DNA of 58,565 nucleotides from Bacteroides sp. CAG:927 (GTDB lineage: Bacteria > Bacteroidota > Bacteroidia > Bacteroidales > Muribaculaceae): the NCBI GenBank assembly GCA_000431155.1, contig HF985660.1, positions 49,556-108,120 of the forward strand. The letters run 5' to 3'. Both the position numbers and the translations under genes were made by a program. The notes under the pieces were generated by a model. It was not told the DNA's origin and made no database searches. It saw only the letters and a list, made by a program, of their open reading frames with translations. Below are positions 15,890 through 23,986 of the stretch, piece after piece. The first letter of the stretch is position 1. Each line of letters starts with the position of its first letter.

Positions 15890-16323
15890 AGCTTGCACTT
15901 TGTCAGTTCCTTGAACAGTTCAATATCGCGCACATAATCAGCTTCATCAAATGTCTCCGGACAAAATGACAAGCATACGCTTCCCGAAGAAAAATCCTCA
16001 AGCGAACGCCATATCCCCGCCGGCACATACAATGCCTGATAGGGGCGATTCAGGGTCACATGTTTCCATTCCACGCCATCAAACATTTTCACCATGAAAC
16101 TTCCGGTCACAGCCACAATCAGCTCTTCGGTGTGATAATGGGAATGACCCCCGCGCATGGCATCCGACGGAATATCGTAAATAAAGAATGTGCGTTTTAT
16201 GGCAAACGGCAGCAATGATGAATTCTGCGCCACCGCTATGGTACCGTTTTCGTGAGCGTGGCGCGGCAGCTCGATAATACGGCACTGTGCCACGCGTGAT
16301 GTTTCGTGACTATTTGATGTCAT
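15886..16323 (-). CDS. dTDP-4-keto-6-deoxyhexose 3,4-ketoisomerase (FdtA/WxcM-like cupin)
   Basis: The 145-residue protein is a single cupin domain of the FdtA/QdtA family, which turns dTDP-4-keto-6-deoxyglucose into the 3-keto sugar. The region RGGHSHYHTEELIVAVTGSF (Arg57, His60, His62) carries the two histidines expected for catalysis. NRPYQALYVPAGIWRSLEDFSSGSVCL is the second half of the cupin. It overlaps a paralogous cupin gene by 14 bases upstream and the aminotransferase by four bases downstream. This copy is the more likely active ketoisomerase of the tandem pair. Confidence 0.85.
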   Translation of the reverse strand: MTSNSHETSRVAQCRIIELPRHAHENGTIAVAQNSSLLPFAIKRTFFIYDIPSDAMRGGHSHYHTEELIVAVTGSFMVKMFDGVEWKHVTLNRPYQALYVPAGIWRSLEDFSSGSVCLSFCPETFDEADYVRDIELFKELTKCKL

Positions 16324-16735
16324 GGCTTATAATATCGTGGTAAACATCTATATCGCGGATGTAGTCAGTTTCATCGTACAATGCCGATGAAAGCACCAGC
16401 GCCACTGAATTAGTGGAAAAATTTTCTATCTCACGCCATGTGAGCGGTGGCAGATACAATGCCTGATAAGCACGGTTGAGTTCAAACCGCTGCGGGCCGT
16501 CAGCCCCTTCGGTCACCACATCAAAACTGCCGCTCAACGCCACTATCACCTCACTTTGTGAATAATAGGCATGCCCGTATCTTACCATGCCGCTCGGCAC
16601 ATCATATATCCAATAGGCACGCATCGGCTCAAAAGGCATAGTGCTCGGATACTGCAGCACCGACAGGTTTCCTCTGGGGTCACGTATGCACGGAAGCGAG
16701 AATATTTCGGGTTTAGTCAATTCCATTTTCGGCAA
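16310..16735 (-). CDS. Second FdtA/WxcM-like cupin, catalytic His missing
   Basis: The 141-residue protein is a paralogue of the next gene with the same cupin layout (YDVPSGMVRYGHAYY, ALSGSF, NRAYQALYLPPLTWREIENFS, DETDYIRDIDVYHD). Where the family has His-x-His it reads His55-Ala-Tyr57, so the second catalytic histidine is replaced by tyrosine. It may have shifted product specificity, be inactive, or form a mixed dimer with its neighbour; FdtA-type enzymes are dimers. The start could be 16735 or the ATG at 16726 (MELTKPE); both overlap rfbA. It is one gene in the coupled operon. Confidence 0.8.
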   Translation of the reverse strand: MPKMELTKPEIFSLPCIRDPRGNLSVLQYPSTMPFEPMRAYWIYDVPSGMVRYGHAYYSQSEVIVALSGSFDVVTEGADGPQRFELNRAYQALYLPPLTWREIENFSTNSVALVLSSALYDETDYIRDIDVYHDIISHDIK

Positions 16736-17594
16736 GAGTTAACAAATATTGTCCATAGGCATTGTTACGCATCGGCATAGCCAACTCTCGCAGAGCGGCT
16801 GCGTCTATCCAGCCCTTTCTGAATGCAATTTCCTCAAGGGCAGCGACCTGAAATCCCTGACGTTTTTCAATTGACGCTATGAAATTGGATGCTTCCATGA
16901 GTGAATCGGTGGTACCGGTGTCGAGCCATGCAAATCCACGGCCCAATGGCTGAACCTTAAGTTTGTGTGCCCGCAGATAAGCTTCATTCACCGAAGTGAT
17001 TTCAAGCTCGCCGCGAGCCGAAGGTTTCACCTCAGAAGCCACCTTCACCACACTGTTGGGATAAAAATAGAGGCCCACTACCGCAAGGTTGGATGCCGGA
17101 TTTTCAGGCTTCTCCACAATTGACAGCGCATTCCATTCATCATCCACCTCCACCACGCCAAAACGCTGTGGGTCTTTAACTGGATAGGCAAATATAGTAG
17201 CACAATCACCGGTGGCGGTAGCCGCTGCTTTTTTGAGCATACCGGTAAAACCCTGACCGTAGAAAATATTGTCACCGAGCACAAGGCATACATCATCGTC
17301 ACCGATAAAGTCAGCCCCTATTATAAACGCCTGCGCAAGGCCCTCCGGCCGCGGTTGCTCCGCATATTGAAATCTCACACCCATCTCTTCACCCGATCCA
17401 AGCAAACGCCTGAACATGGGCAAATCCGTAGGGGTTGAGATAATCAGAATATCCCTGATGCCTGCAAGCATAAGCACCGATATCGGATAATATACCATTG
17501 GTTTGTCATACACCGGTATGAGCTGCTTGCTTATACCCTTGGTTACGGGATACATGCGGGTACCGGATCCTCCCGCCAATACTATGCCTTTCAT
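16713..17594 (-). CDS. rfbA: Glucose-1-phosphate thymidylyltransferase
   Basis: The 293-residue protein has the expected family length and motifs: GGSGTRMYPVT (nucleotide binding), KQLIPVYDKPMVYYP, LVLGDNIFYG and VEKPENPASNLAVVGLYFY. It makes dTDP-glucose from glucose-1-phosphate and dTTP, the first step of dTDP-deoxysugar synthesis. Its ATG overlaps the rfbB stop (ATGA at 17591-17594). rfbC and rfbD, needed for rhamnose, are absent here, which fits an aminosugar rather than a rhamnose pathway. Confidence 0.95.
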   Translation of the reverse strand: MKGIVLAGGSGTRMYPVTKGISKQLIPVYDKPMVYYPISVLMLAGIRDILIISTPTDLPMFRRLLGSGEEMGVRFQYAEQPRPEGLAQAFIIGADFIGDDDVCLVLGDNIFYGQGFTGMLKKAAATATGDCATIFAYPVKDPQRFGVVEVDDEWNALSIVEKPENPASNLAVVGLYFYPNSVVKVASEVKPSARGELEITSVNEAYLRAHKLKVQPLGRGFAWLDTGTTDSLMEASNFIASIEKRQGFQVAALEEIAFRKGWIDAAALRELAMPMRNNAYGQYLLTLAENGID

Positions 17595-18820
17595 AAATTC
17601 TGCAACATATCTTTGCGATGTTCATACATCGTGTCGTAATACTTATGGTACTCGCCCGATGTCACACTTTCCACCCATTCCTGATTGTCAAGATACCATC
17701 GCACAGTTTTCTCTATACCCTCGCTGAATGGAGTCTCGGGATACCAGCCCAGCTCAGTGGCAATCTTGGTGGGGTCAATGGCATAACGCATGTCATGTCC
17801 GGGACGATCAGCCACATATGTTATGAGACTCTCATTTATCTCCTCAGGCTTGATGCTCAGCAAAGACTGATATTTAGGCTCGGAAAGCATGATGTCATGT
17901 ATCTTGTCAAGGACAGTACGCACTATGTCAATATTCTGCTCTTCATTGAAGCCGCCTATATTGTAGGCCTCACCTATTCTGCCATTGCGAAGCACCATAT
18001 CTATAGCTTTGGCGTGGTCAGCCACATACAGCCAGTCACGCACATTTTCTCCCTTTCCATAAACCGGAAGCTTCTTCCCTTCAAGTATATTCTTGATGAT
18101 TAGTGGAATCAATTTTTCAGGAAAATGATAAGGACCGTAATTATTGGAGCAGCGTGTCACCAGCACCGGCATATTGTAAGTATGGTAATAAGCCATAGTG
18201 AGCATATCGGCTGCGGTTTTGGAGGTGGAATACGGCGAGCGCGGACTCAAAGCTGTTTGCTCGGTAAAGAAACACTTGCCAAATGTCTTCAGGTCTTTGC
18301 GTCCCTCTATCACACGCTTTACCTCATCACTTACTTCAAGCGGCATGGCATGATCAAAATCCTTGCTCAGAGAACCATACACCTCGTCAGTACTGATCTG
18401 TAAGAATCGTTTGCCCTCTTTGTATTTCGGAGTTCCGTGCTCATCATTACCCTCAAACCATGCATGGCGGGCGCAATCAAGCATATTCTGAGTGCCGAGA
18501 ATATTTGTTTCCAGAAACAGGCGCGGATTGGTAATGCTACGGTCCACATGGCTTTCAGCAGCGAAATTCACCACATAATCGGGTTGAAATTCCGCAAACA
18601 GCTTTTTCACAAGCTCAGTATCGCCTATATCACCACGCACGAATTTCACATTCGGCCGTTCAACCTCTTTTTTTATCGTAAGCGGATTGCCTGCATAAGT
18701 AAGCGAGTCAAGAATAAGTATCTCGGCTGCATCGCCCCATTTGTCAAGGATATATTTCACAAAGTTGGCCCCGATGAAGCCGGCACCTCCGGTCACAAGA
18801 TATTTCTTCATTGCATTCAT
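17591..18820 (-). CDS. rfbB: dTDP-glucose 4,6-dehydratase
   Basis: This short-chain dehydrogenase family enzyme converts dTDP-glucose to dTDP-4-keto-6-deoxyglucose. It has the NAD-binding TGGAGFIGANFV near the N-terminus, NFAAESHVDRSI, the catalytic ISTDEVYGSL, and the Tyr-x3-Lys pair in SPYSTSKTAAD. The ATG at 18820 (MNAMKKYLV) makes an ATGA overlap with the preceding metal-binding protein gene and gives 409 residues; 18811 (MKKYLV) is the alternative. Residues around 130-190 include an insert (ARHAWFEGNDEHGTPKYKEG and a stretch near KTFGKCFF) seen in Bacteroidetes RfbB proteins. Confidence 0.95.
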   Translation of the reverse strand: MNAMKKYLVTGGAGFIGANFVKYILDKWGDAAEILILDSLTYAGNPLTIKKEVERPNVKFVRGDIGDTELVKKLFAEFQPDYVVNFAAESHVDRSITNPRLFLETNILGTQNMLDCARHAWFEGNDEHGTPKYKEGKRFLQISTDEVYGSLSKDFDHAMPLEVSDEVKRVIEGRKDLKTFGKCFFTEQTALSPRSPYSTSKTAADMLTMAYYHTYNMPVLVTRCSNNYGPYHFPEKLIPLIIKNILEGKKLPVYGKGENVRDWLYVADHAKAIDMVLRNGRIGEAYNIGGFNEEQNIDIVRTVLDKIHDIMLSEPKYQSLLSIKPEEINESLITYVADRPGHDMRYAIDPTKIATELGWYPETPFSEGIEKTVRWYLDNQEWVESVTSGEYHKYYDTMYEHRKDMLQNL

Positions 18821-19248
18821 TTTTTTGATGGGCATGTTTTTTTGTTGTCGCAATGCTTCTTTTTGCCGTCACATGCTGTCTTTCCATTACACCCGCCATG
18901 GTGCGTGCAATTTTCTTTAACTGCGCTGGCGCATTGTTGTTTCTCAGCGCATACGGTCCTGCCATCGCAATTACGCACTGTGGCAACATATCCTATTTTC
19001 TTGAATGCCTTCGCTATTTTTTCAGGATTGGTCTTTGCGGCATCATATTTTATGGTTACAAGCTGATTGGCAAGAGAGGTCTCAATCTGCTTCACACCTT
19101 TTTCATAGCGTATGTTTGATTTGATTTTATTTTCGCAGTTCTGACAAGTCATCCGCGGACTTACTGAAAAATTCACGGTTACATAATCGGCAGCCATCAT
19201 GGCAACTGTTATCATCATTGCTGCAAACATGCATAGAATACGTTTCAT
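18817..19248 (-). CDS. Exported heavy-metal-associated (HMA) domain protein with Cys/His-rich tail
   Basis: The 143-residue protein has a signal peptide (about 1-20) and one HMA ferredoxin-like domain with the metal ligand pair in MTCQNC (Cys35, Cys38). The tail (about 92-143) is low-complexity and carries about ten cysteines and several histidines and lysines. It probably binds copper or a similar soft metal in the periplasm. A His-rich TonB receptor and an AraC regulator lie upstream, which supports a metal-handling locus. The stop overlaps the rfbB start by ATGA, an odd coupling of a metal chaperone to a sugar operon. The metal is not identifiable from sequence alone. Confidence 0.82.
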   Translation of the reverse strand: MKRILCMFAAMMITVAMMAADYVTVNFSVSPRMTCQNCENKIKSNIRYEKGVKQIETSLANQLVTIKYDAAKTNPEKIAKAFKKIGYVATVRNCDGRTVCAEKQQCASAVKENCTHHGGCNGKTACDGKKKHCDNKKTCPSKK

Positions 19249-19282
19249 ATCAAATTATTTTTTATTATTGTTAGTTATGGCA

Positions 19283-19290
19283 CAAAGTTA
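19283..19290 (-). promoter_or_regulatory. Likely -7 box for the HMA-rfbB operon
   Basis: TAACTTTG on the minus strand lies about 35 bases before the ATG at 19248 and fits TAnnTTTG. No convincing -33 box is visible, so it may need an activator such as the divergent AraC protein. Confidence 0.5.
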
Positions 19291-19413
19291 ACATCTATTC
19301 GCCATAAAATGAAATCTATGTCTGATTTTTAATCCGCATTGCTTTTTAGTACACAAAACACTGCTTCTGTTACCAATATCACCTGTTCTTGCAATATCAT
19401 TCATTTTTATGAT

Positions 19414-19421
19414 TATATTTG
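19414..19421 (+). promoter_or_regulatory. Likely -7 box of the AraC-type regulator gene
   Basis: TATATTTG fits the Bacteroidetes -7 box and lies 26 bases before the chosen ATG at 19447. This location argues against the longer reading frame that starts at 19339. Confidence 0.5.
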
Positions 19422-19446
19422 TGCCATCATTAAAATATATTGTGCC

Positions 19447-20355
19447 ATGCCTCAGACGCCCGTGTTAATAGACTCCATTTCGCAATATAACCAACTCCTT
19501 GGAGTTGAAACCACACATCCGTTGGTAAGCGTTATTGATCTCAGCAAAGCAAATCGATTGCGTCATCAGCGCCATGTGTTCAATTTCTACACTATTTTTC
19601 TAAAAGAGGTGAAATGTGGTGACATCATTTATGGGCGCCAGAGATATGATTATCAGGAGGGCACGGTAGTTTGCCTCGCCCCCGGACAGGTTATAGGAAT
19701 AGAGGACAATGGCAAAACCTTTCAGCCCCAAGGATGGGCATTATGCTTTGACCCTGAAATCATACGCGGCACTCACCTGTTTAGCACCATGCACGAATAT
19801 ACCTATTTCTCCTATGATGTGCATGAGGCCCTTCACCTCTCGCTTGAGGAGCGAAAACTTTTTGTTGACTGTCTGCTCAAAATTTACACCGAGCTGCGTC
19901 ACGGCATTGATCGGTTGAGTAAAAGACTTATAGCAAACAATATTGAGCTTTTGCTGAATTATTGCCTCAGATTCTACGAGCGGCAGTTTATAACACGACA
20001 GCATGCCACCGAAAGTCAGGTCTTGGGCAATTTTGAGTCCTTGCTCAGCGAGTATTTTCGTTCCGACAAGCTACGCGAAAACGGTCTTCCGTCAGTGCGT
20101 TGGTGTGCTTCACAGCTATGCCTCTCGCCCAACTATTTCGGAGATCTCGTAAAAAAAGAAACGGGGCGCACTCCGCAGGACTTCATCCACGCTTTAGCAA
20201 TCAGCAAAGCCAAGCACAATCTGCATCACACAAACAAAACAATCAGTGAAATAGCCTATGATCTCGGATTCGGCTATCCGCAGCATTTCTCCCGCCTGTT
20301 CAAAGCCATGACAGGGCTGACCCCAAATCAATATCGCACATCCATAAACAACTGA
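19447..20355 (+). CDS. AraC-family transcriptional regulator
   Basis: Counted from the ATG at 19447 (MPQTPVLIDSI), the product has about 302 residues. The N-terminal half looks like a cupin-type sensor fold (GDIIYGRQRYDYQEGTVVCLAPGQV). The C-terminal half holds two HTH motifs of the AraC family (WCASQLCLSPNYFGDLVKKETG, and TISEIAYDLGFGYPQHFSRLFKAMTGLTPNQYR). It is divergent from the HMA-rfbB operon and converges on the metal-type TonB receptor, so either may be its target. The inducer is unknown. The frame opens to 19339, but the promoter box at 19414-19421 favours 19447. Confidence 0.9.
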   Translation: MPQTPVLIDSISQYNQLLGVETTHPLVSVIDLSKANRLRHQRHVFNFYTIFLKEVKCGDIIYGRQRYDYQEGTVVCLAPGQVIGIEDNGKTFQPQGWALCFDPEIIRGTHLFSTMHEYTYFSYDVHEALHLSLEERKLFVDCLLKIYTELRHGIDRLSKRLIANNIELLLNYCLRFYERQFITRQHATESQVLGNFESLLSEYFRSDKLRENGLPSVRWCASQLCLSPNYFGDLVKKETGRTPQDFIHALAISKAKHNLHHTNKTISEIAYDLGFGYPQHFSRLFKAMTGLTPNQYRTSINN

Positions 20356-20380
20356 TGGCCGGGAGACATCAATAAAAGTA

Positions 20381-22402
20381 TCAATACCGGTTCCATGTAT
20401 ATCTGAAACCGATGTAGGCATTTGCCCCATGCAGCGGGCCATAGACCATTGTGGCATCAAAGCCTGTGCCCCATGGATTCTCACCCCCTATCACCGGGCG
20501 TTGCTGCCGATAATTCGTGAGGTTTTCACCTCCGATATATATTGCCCAATGCCGGAAATTACGGGTTATCTGGGCACTCAGCTGGGGATATGCCCTGTAA
20601 GTAGGACTCCACGACAACTCACCATCGCCCATAGTATATGGTGTGGGCATCCGTCCCCCTCCTGTCACGGAACAGGTCACATCAAATTGCCACAAGCCCA
20701 TCATCGGGGCATACCCTATAGTCAGCAAGCCCTTGTGACGCGAAGTAAGCGGCTTCTGCATCAGTCCTTGACCATAATCCACCTTCACATCCGTATAACG
20801 GTAAGCGGCAGTCACATTCATGTCTTGTATGAGAGGATAAGTAACCTCCAACTGCACTGTATGCGAATATGAGCGGCCCGACAAATCCCTGAAATACACC
20901 TTATGGGGATCAGTGTCCATATCCACCACCAACTGATGAGTGAAATGGGTGTAGTAATACTCTCCGTCAAACCGCAACGGCTTATTAGCCAGATACACCG
21001 TATATCCCACACCGGTCCCGAAATTCCATGCTTCTTCCTGCGATATGTTCGGTTCAAAAATCAATGAGCGCGATGATGCCAGCAGAAATGCATTCTCAGC
21101 CATTATATGCGGGGCACGATACCCCCTGCCGGCCGAAAGGTGCCATGTTAGCTGATCCGACAGATTCCATCGCACATGCAGTCGCGGGGTGAACATTGAT
21201 CCATACACCGTGGAATAATCATACCTCACGCCGCCCATAGCCAGAAGTTTGCTGTCGGCATTGAATGTATATTGGGCATAAGCGCCTGTCACAGTCTCAT
21301 GCTGTAACCAGTCAAACGGATTCTCGCCCGCATCATGATTCAGCCGCAGACTTTGACTGTATCGGTCATAATTGCAGCTCAAGCTCACGCTCAACTCATG
21401 GCGTTTGGTGAATGTGCGCTCCAGCATCAGCTGGCCATAAAAATTGCCCTGCGCCACATGATACAGCTTGCCGCCATAGTGCGAATGCTGATTGTTGTTG
21501 CTCCCTGACAAAATCAAAGCCACATTGCCATTATTGGCATGGTCAAATATATATGCGTTTTTAGCAAATGCCTCCCATCTTACCGTGGAAATACCTATTT
21601 CGTACAGTGGCATCTCCCCTCCCTCGGGCATGTGATGAGCACTTTGGCCGCTCTCGCGCTTCTCGGCAAGAAATTTCACACCCGCCTGACCTATATAATT
21701 CCGGCTCACGTAAGCCCATCGGTTCATGGCAGCCACCTGATCCACACGCGGCATATCCATAAATGTGTCGTGATTGCTGTCATGATCTGTTGTTGACTTC
21801 TCCCCATGGACCAAAAGGCCGGTGCTCAACTCCTTGGTAAGCCATTGATTGGCATTAGCATTTACCTCAAGCTTCCCGTTCAAATCCGCATAGGCATTTG
21901 CCATCACCTCTTGGGTTGCCTGTGGCTTCTTGATTTCTATATTTATTTGACCTGATATCGATTCATACCCGTTTTTCACAGAGCTTGCGCCTTTGCTCAC
22001 CTGTATTGACTGGATCCACGGCCCTGCTATGTACCCCAGCCCATAAGGAAGTGCTGAACCCCTGAAGTTAGGAATATTCTCGGTAAGCATCTGCACATAA
22101 GTGCCTGCGAGTCCCAGCAATTTTATCTGGCGGGCACCGGTAGCGGCATCATTATAACTGACATCAACAGAAGGATTGGTTGTGAAACTTTCCCCGAGAT
22201 TGCAGCACGCCGCACGAAACAATTCTGTGCCGGTGATTATCTCAGTATTCACCGGATCCACCATTGACCGACGCCTGCCGTCAACTTTTTTAGTCACTAC
22301 CACCTCATTCAAATCAAGCTCACGGTCAGCAGTATCCACAGGCTCGTATGCAAATGACGTGGTGCTGCACAGCGAAAGCAACAAAAACAGAAACTTCTTC
22401 AT
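20381..22402 (-). CDS. TonB-dependent receptor, probable metal (copper-type) uptake
   Basis: Counted from the ATG at 22402, the 673-residue protein has a signal peptide (about 1-18), a TonB box region (DLNEVVVTKK), a plug domain and a beta-barrel ending in FRYTWNRY. The plug has an unusual adjacent cysteine pair (Cys66-Cys67 in RAACCNLGESF). The extracellular loop regions are rich in His and Met (TTDHDSNHDTFMDM, SAHHMPEGGEM, NNNQHSHYGGKLYHVA), which suits binding of a soft metal or metal complex. The HMA protein and AraC regulator nearby support this. The frame opens to 22441, but the strong promoter at 22411-22441 excludes that start. The receptor lacks the carboxypeptidase-regulatory domain of SusC-like proteins. 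Confidence 0.87.
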   Translation of the reverse strand: MKKFLFLLLSLCSTTSFAYEPVDTADRELDLNEVVVTKKVDGRRRSMVDPVNTEIITGTELFRAACCNLGESFTTNPSVDVSYNDAATGARQIKLLGLAGTYVQMLTENIPNFRGSALPYGLGYIAGPWIQSIQVSKGASSVKNGYESISGQINIEIKKPQATQEVMANAYADLNGKLEVNANANQWLTKELSTGLLVHGEKSTTDHDSNHDTFMDMPRVDQVAAMNRWAYVSRNYIGQAGVKFLAEKRESGQSAHHMPEGGEMPLYEIGISTVRWEAFAKNAYIFDHANNGNVALILSGSNNNQHSHYGGKLYHVAQGNFYGQLMLERTFTKRHELSVSLSCNYDRYSQSLRLNHDAGENPFDWLQHETVTGAYAQYTFNADSKLLAMGGVRYDYSTVYGSMFTPRLHVRWNLSDQLTWHLSAGRGYRAPHIMAENAFLLASSRSLIFEPNISQEEAWNFGTGVGYTVYLANKPLRFDGEYYYTHFTHQLVVDMDTDPHKVYFRDLSGRSYSHTVQLEVTYPLIQDMNVTAAYRYTDVKVDYGQGLMQKPLTSRHKGLLTIGYAPMMGLWQFDVTCSVTGGGRMPTPYTMGDGELSWSPTYRAYPQLSAQITRNFRHWAIYIGGENLTNYRQQRPVIGGENPWGTGFDATMVYGPLHGANAYIGFRYTWNRY

Positions 22403-22410
22403 AACTGTTG

Positions 22411-22441
22411 CAAAATTACAACATTCCGACCGATTGACCAA
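22411..22441 (-). promoter_or_regulatory. Strong promoter of the metal-type TonB receptor
   Basis: On the minus strand TTGG (22441-22438) and TAATTTTG (22418-22411) are 19 bases apart, an excellent -33/-7 pair. Initiation would fall just before the ATG at 22402, leaving almost no leader. Confidence 0.75.
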
Positions 22442-22457
22442 CCACGATGCCCATTTC

Positions 22458-22470
22458 GCACATAATGTGC
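22458..22470. promoter_or_regulatory. Palindrome upstream of the TonB receptor promoter
   Basis: GCACAT-A-ATGTGC is a perfect 6-base inverted repeat centred about 23 bases upstream of the -33 box. It has the size and position of an activator operator. The regulator could be the AraC-type protein or a Crp-like factor. Confidence 0.5.
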
Positions 22471-22635
22471 ATATCTACTCCTTAGTATAATATAGCGGTC
22501 ATTTCCCCGGGATAAAAAAAAGTTAATCAAGCTAAACATTTGACATGACCGGATGTTTTAATCATAAAACATAAATAATTTGCATTAATGATTTAAGTTT
22601 TTATGTAATTAATCGTTAAATTAAATAAAACTTAT

Positions 22636-22643
22636 TATCTTTG
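22636..22643 (+). promoter_or_regulatory. -7 box of the first OmpA-family gene
   Basis: TATCTTTG matches the -7 consensus and lies 33 bases before the ATG at 22676. The DNA upstream (22510-22635) is very AT-rich, as in strongly expressed genes; a -33 box is not clear. Confidence 0.6.
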
Positions 22644-22675
22644 TGCCGAATTTATCAACACAAAATCAACTTCAG

Positions 22676-23800
22676 ATGAAAAAAATGTTTCTTATTGCTG
22701 TTGCTGCTGCAAGCATGATGACAGCTCAAGCTCAACAAGCATTGGAAGCCACAAACTTTGGCTCCAATTGGTCTGTAGGTATTGATGGTGGTGCCACAAC
22801 TCCCCTCAAAGGACATGCTTTCTTCGGTAGCATGCGTGGTGCTTTCGGTATCCACTTTGAGAAGCAGATTTCTCCTGCATTCGCTTTGGGTGCAGAAGGC
22901 TTAGCCGGAATCAACACCTCTTCTTGGTACAGCGACATTCACAGCAAAACTGCTATTGACAACACCTATGTTGGTGCATACGGTAGCGTTAATCTCTTCA
23001 ACCTTTTCGGTGGTTACAAATGCGACGGCCGTTTCTTTGACATTGCTGCCGTAGCCGGTGCAGGTTGGGGACGTTACTACTATTCTGGCGCTGCTGACCA
23101 CAGCTTCTTCGCAACTCGCGTAGGTCTTGACTTCAATTTCAACATCACCAAGAGCCTTACTATCGCCCTCAAACCCCAGATCACTTGGGACATGAGCGAT
23201 GTTGATGTAGCTCAGACCACCGCTGCTTACGATGTTCACAACGCTACTTTCAACATTCTTGCCGGCGTTACTTACCACTTTGGCACCTTCAAATGCGTTG
23301 AGCCCCTCAACCGCGCTGAAATCGATGCCCTCAATGCTAAGGTTAACGAACTCCGTGGCGAACTTGACGCTGCTACTGCCGCTACAGCTGCTGCTGAAGC
23401 TAAAGCCAACGCTCTCGCCGCTGAACTCACCGCTTGCCAGAACCGCAAACCCGAAATCGTAAAAGAAGTAAGCAACAATCTCCAGAGCGTTCGCTACATC
23501 TTCTATCGCATTGGTAGCTCCAAGATTACTGCCGACCAGCAGCCCAATGTGGAAATGGTAGCTTCTTACCTCAAGAACCACAAGGATGCAAAAGTAGTAG
23601 TTAAGGGTTATGCTTCTCCCGATGGCAACCTCGAATTCAACAAGAAACTCGCTGCTGCTCGTGCTGAGTCTGTTAAGACTATGCTCGTGAAGAAATATGG
23701 CATCGCTGCTGACCGCATCTCTGCTGAAGGCGAAGGCATCGGTGAAATGTTCAAAGAAAACAGCTGGAACCGAGTTGCTATCTGCACTCTTGAAAACTAA
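22676..23800 (+). CDS. OmpA-family outer-membrane protein, paralogue 1
   Basis: The 374-residue product from the ATG at 22676 has a signal peptide (about 1-20), an N-terminal beta-barrel (about 25-205), a short Ala-rich coiled-coil (about 215-250, LNAKVNELRGELDAATAATAAAEAKA) and a C-terminal OmpA-like peptidoglycan-binding domain (about 265-374). In the OmpA domain, the Arg of KLAAARAESV is conserved, but the usual Thr-Asp of the glycan site reads Ala-Ser (GYASPDGN). It probably links the outer membrane to the cell wall. Two paralogues lie at 23987 and 33793. An earlier GTG/ATG-like extension to 22643 would overlap the promoter box. Confidence 0.92.
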   Translation: MKKMFLIAVAAASMMTAQAQQALEATNFGSNWSVGIDGGATTPLKGHAFFGSMRGAFGIHFEKQISPAFALGAEGLAGINTSSWYSDIHSKTAIDNTYVGAYGSVNLFNLFGGYKCDGRFFDIAAVAGAGWGRYYYSGAADHSFFATRVGLDFNFNITKSLTIALKPQITWDMSDVDVAQTTAAYDVHNATFNILAGVTYHFGTFKCVEPLNRAEIDALNAKVNELRGELDAATAATAAAEAKANALAAELTACQNRKPEIVKEVSNNLQSVRYIFYRIGSSKITADQQPNVEMVASYLKNHKDAKVVVKGYASPDGNLEFNKKLAAARAESVKTMLVKKYGIAADRISAEGEGIGEMFKENSWNRVAICTLEN

Positions 23801-23833
23801 TCTCAGGATTTAGAATTTATAATTCAGCATACC

Positions 23834-23865
23834 AAAGCGCCTGCATGAGCAGGCGCTTTCTTTTT
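23834..23865 (+). terminator. Terminator of OmpA-family gene 1
   Basis: A perfect 11-base stem (AAAGCGCCTGC / GCAGGCGCTTT, 23834-23859, 4-base loop) is followed by CTTTTT. Confidence 0.93.
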
Positions 23866-23929
23866 GTCCTATTACCATGCCCTGTCGCACTTTTTTCACT
23901 GAAATATATGTTGTTAACAAAACTTTTAT

Positions 23930-23937
23930 TATTTTTG
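23930..23937 (+). promoter_or_regulatory. -7 box of the second OmpA-family gene
   Basis: TATTTTTG fits the -7 consensus, 50 bases before the ATG at 23987; TTG at 23911-23913 is a possible -33 element. Confidence 0.5.
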
Positions 23938-23986
23938 CAACATAATAATAACCATGATAAATTCAAATCTTTCACACATTCCCCTT

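Noticed and set aside
22901..23581. 226-residue minus-strand frame opposite OmpA gene 1
   Set aside because: Antisense to a clear OmpA-family gene; its composition follows the codon bias of the sense strand.
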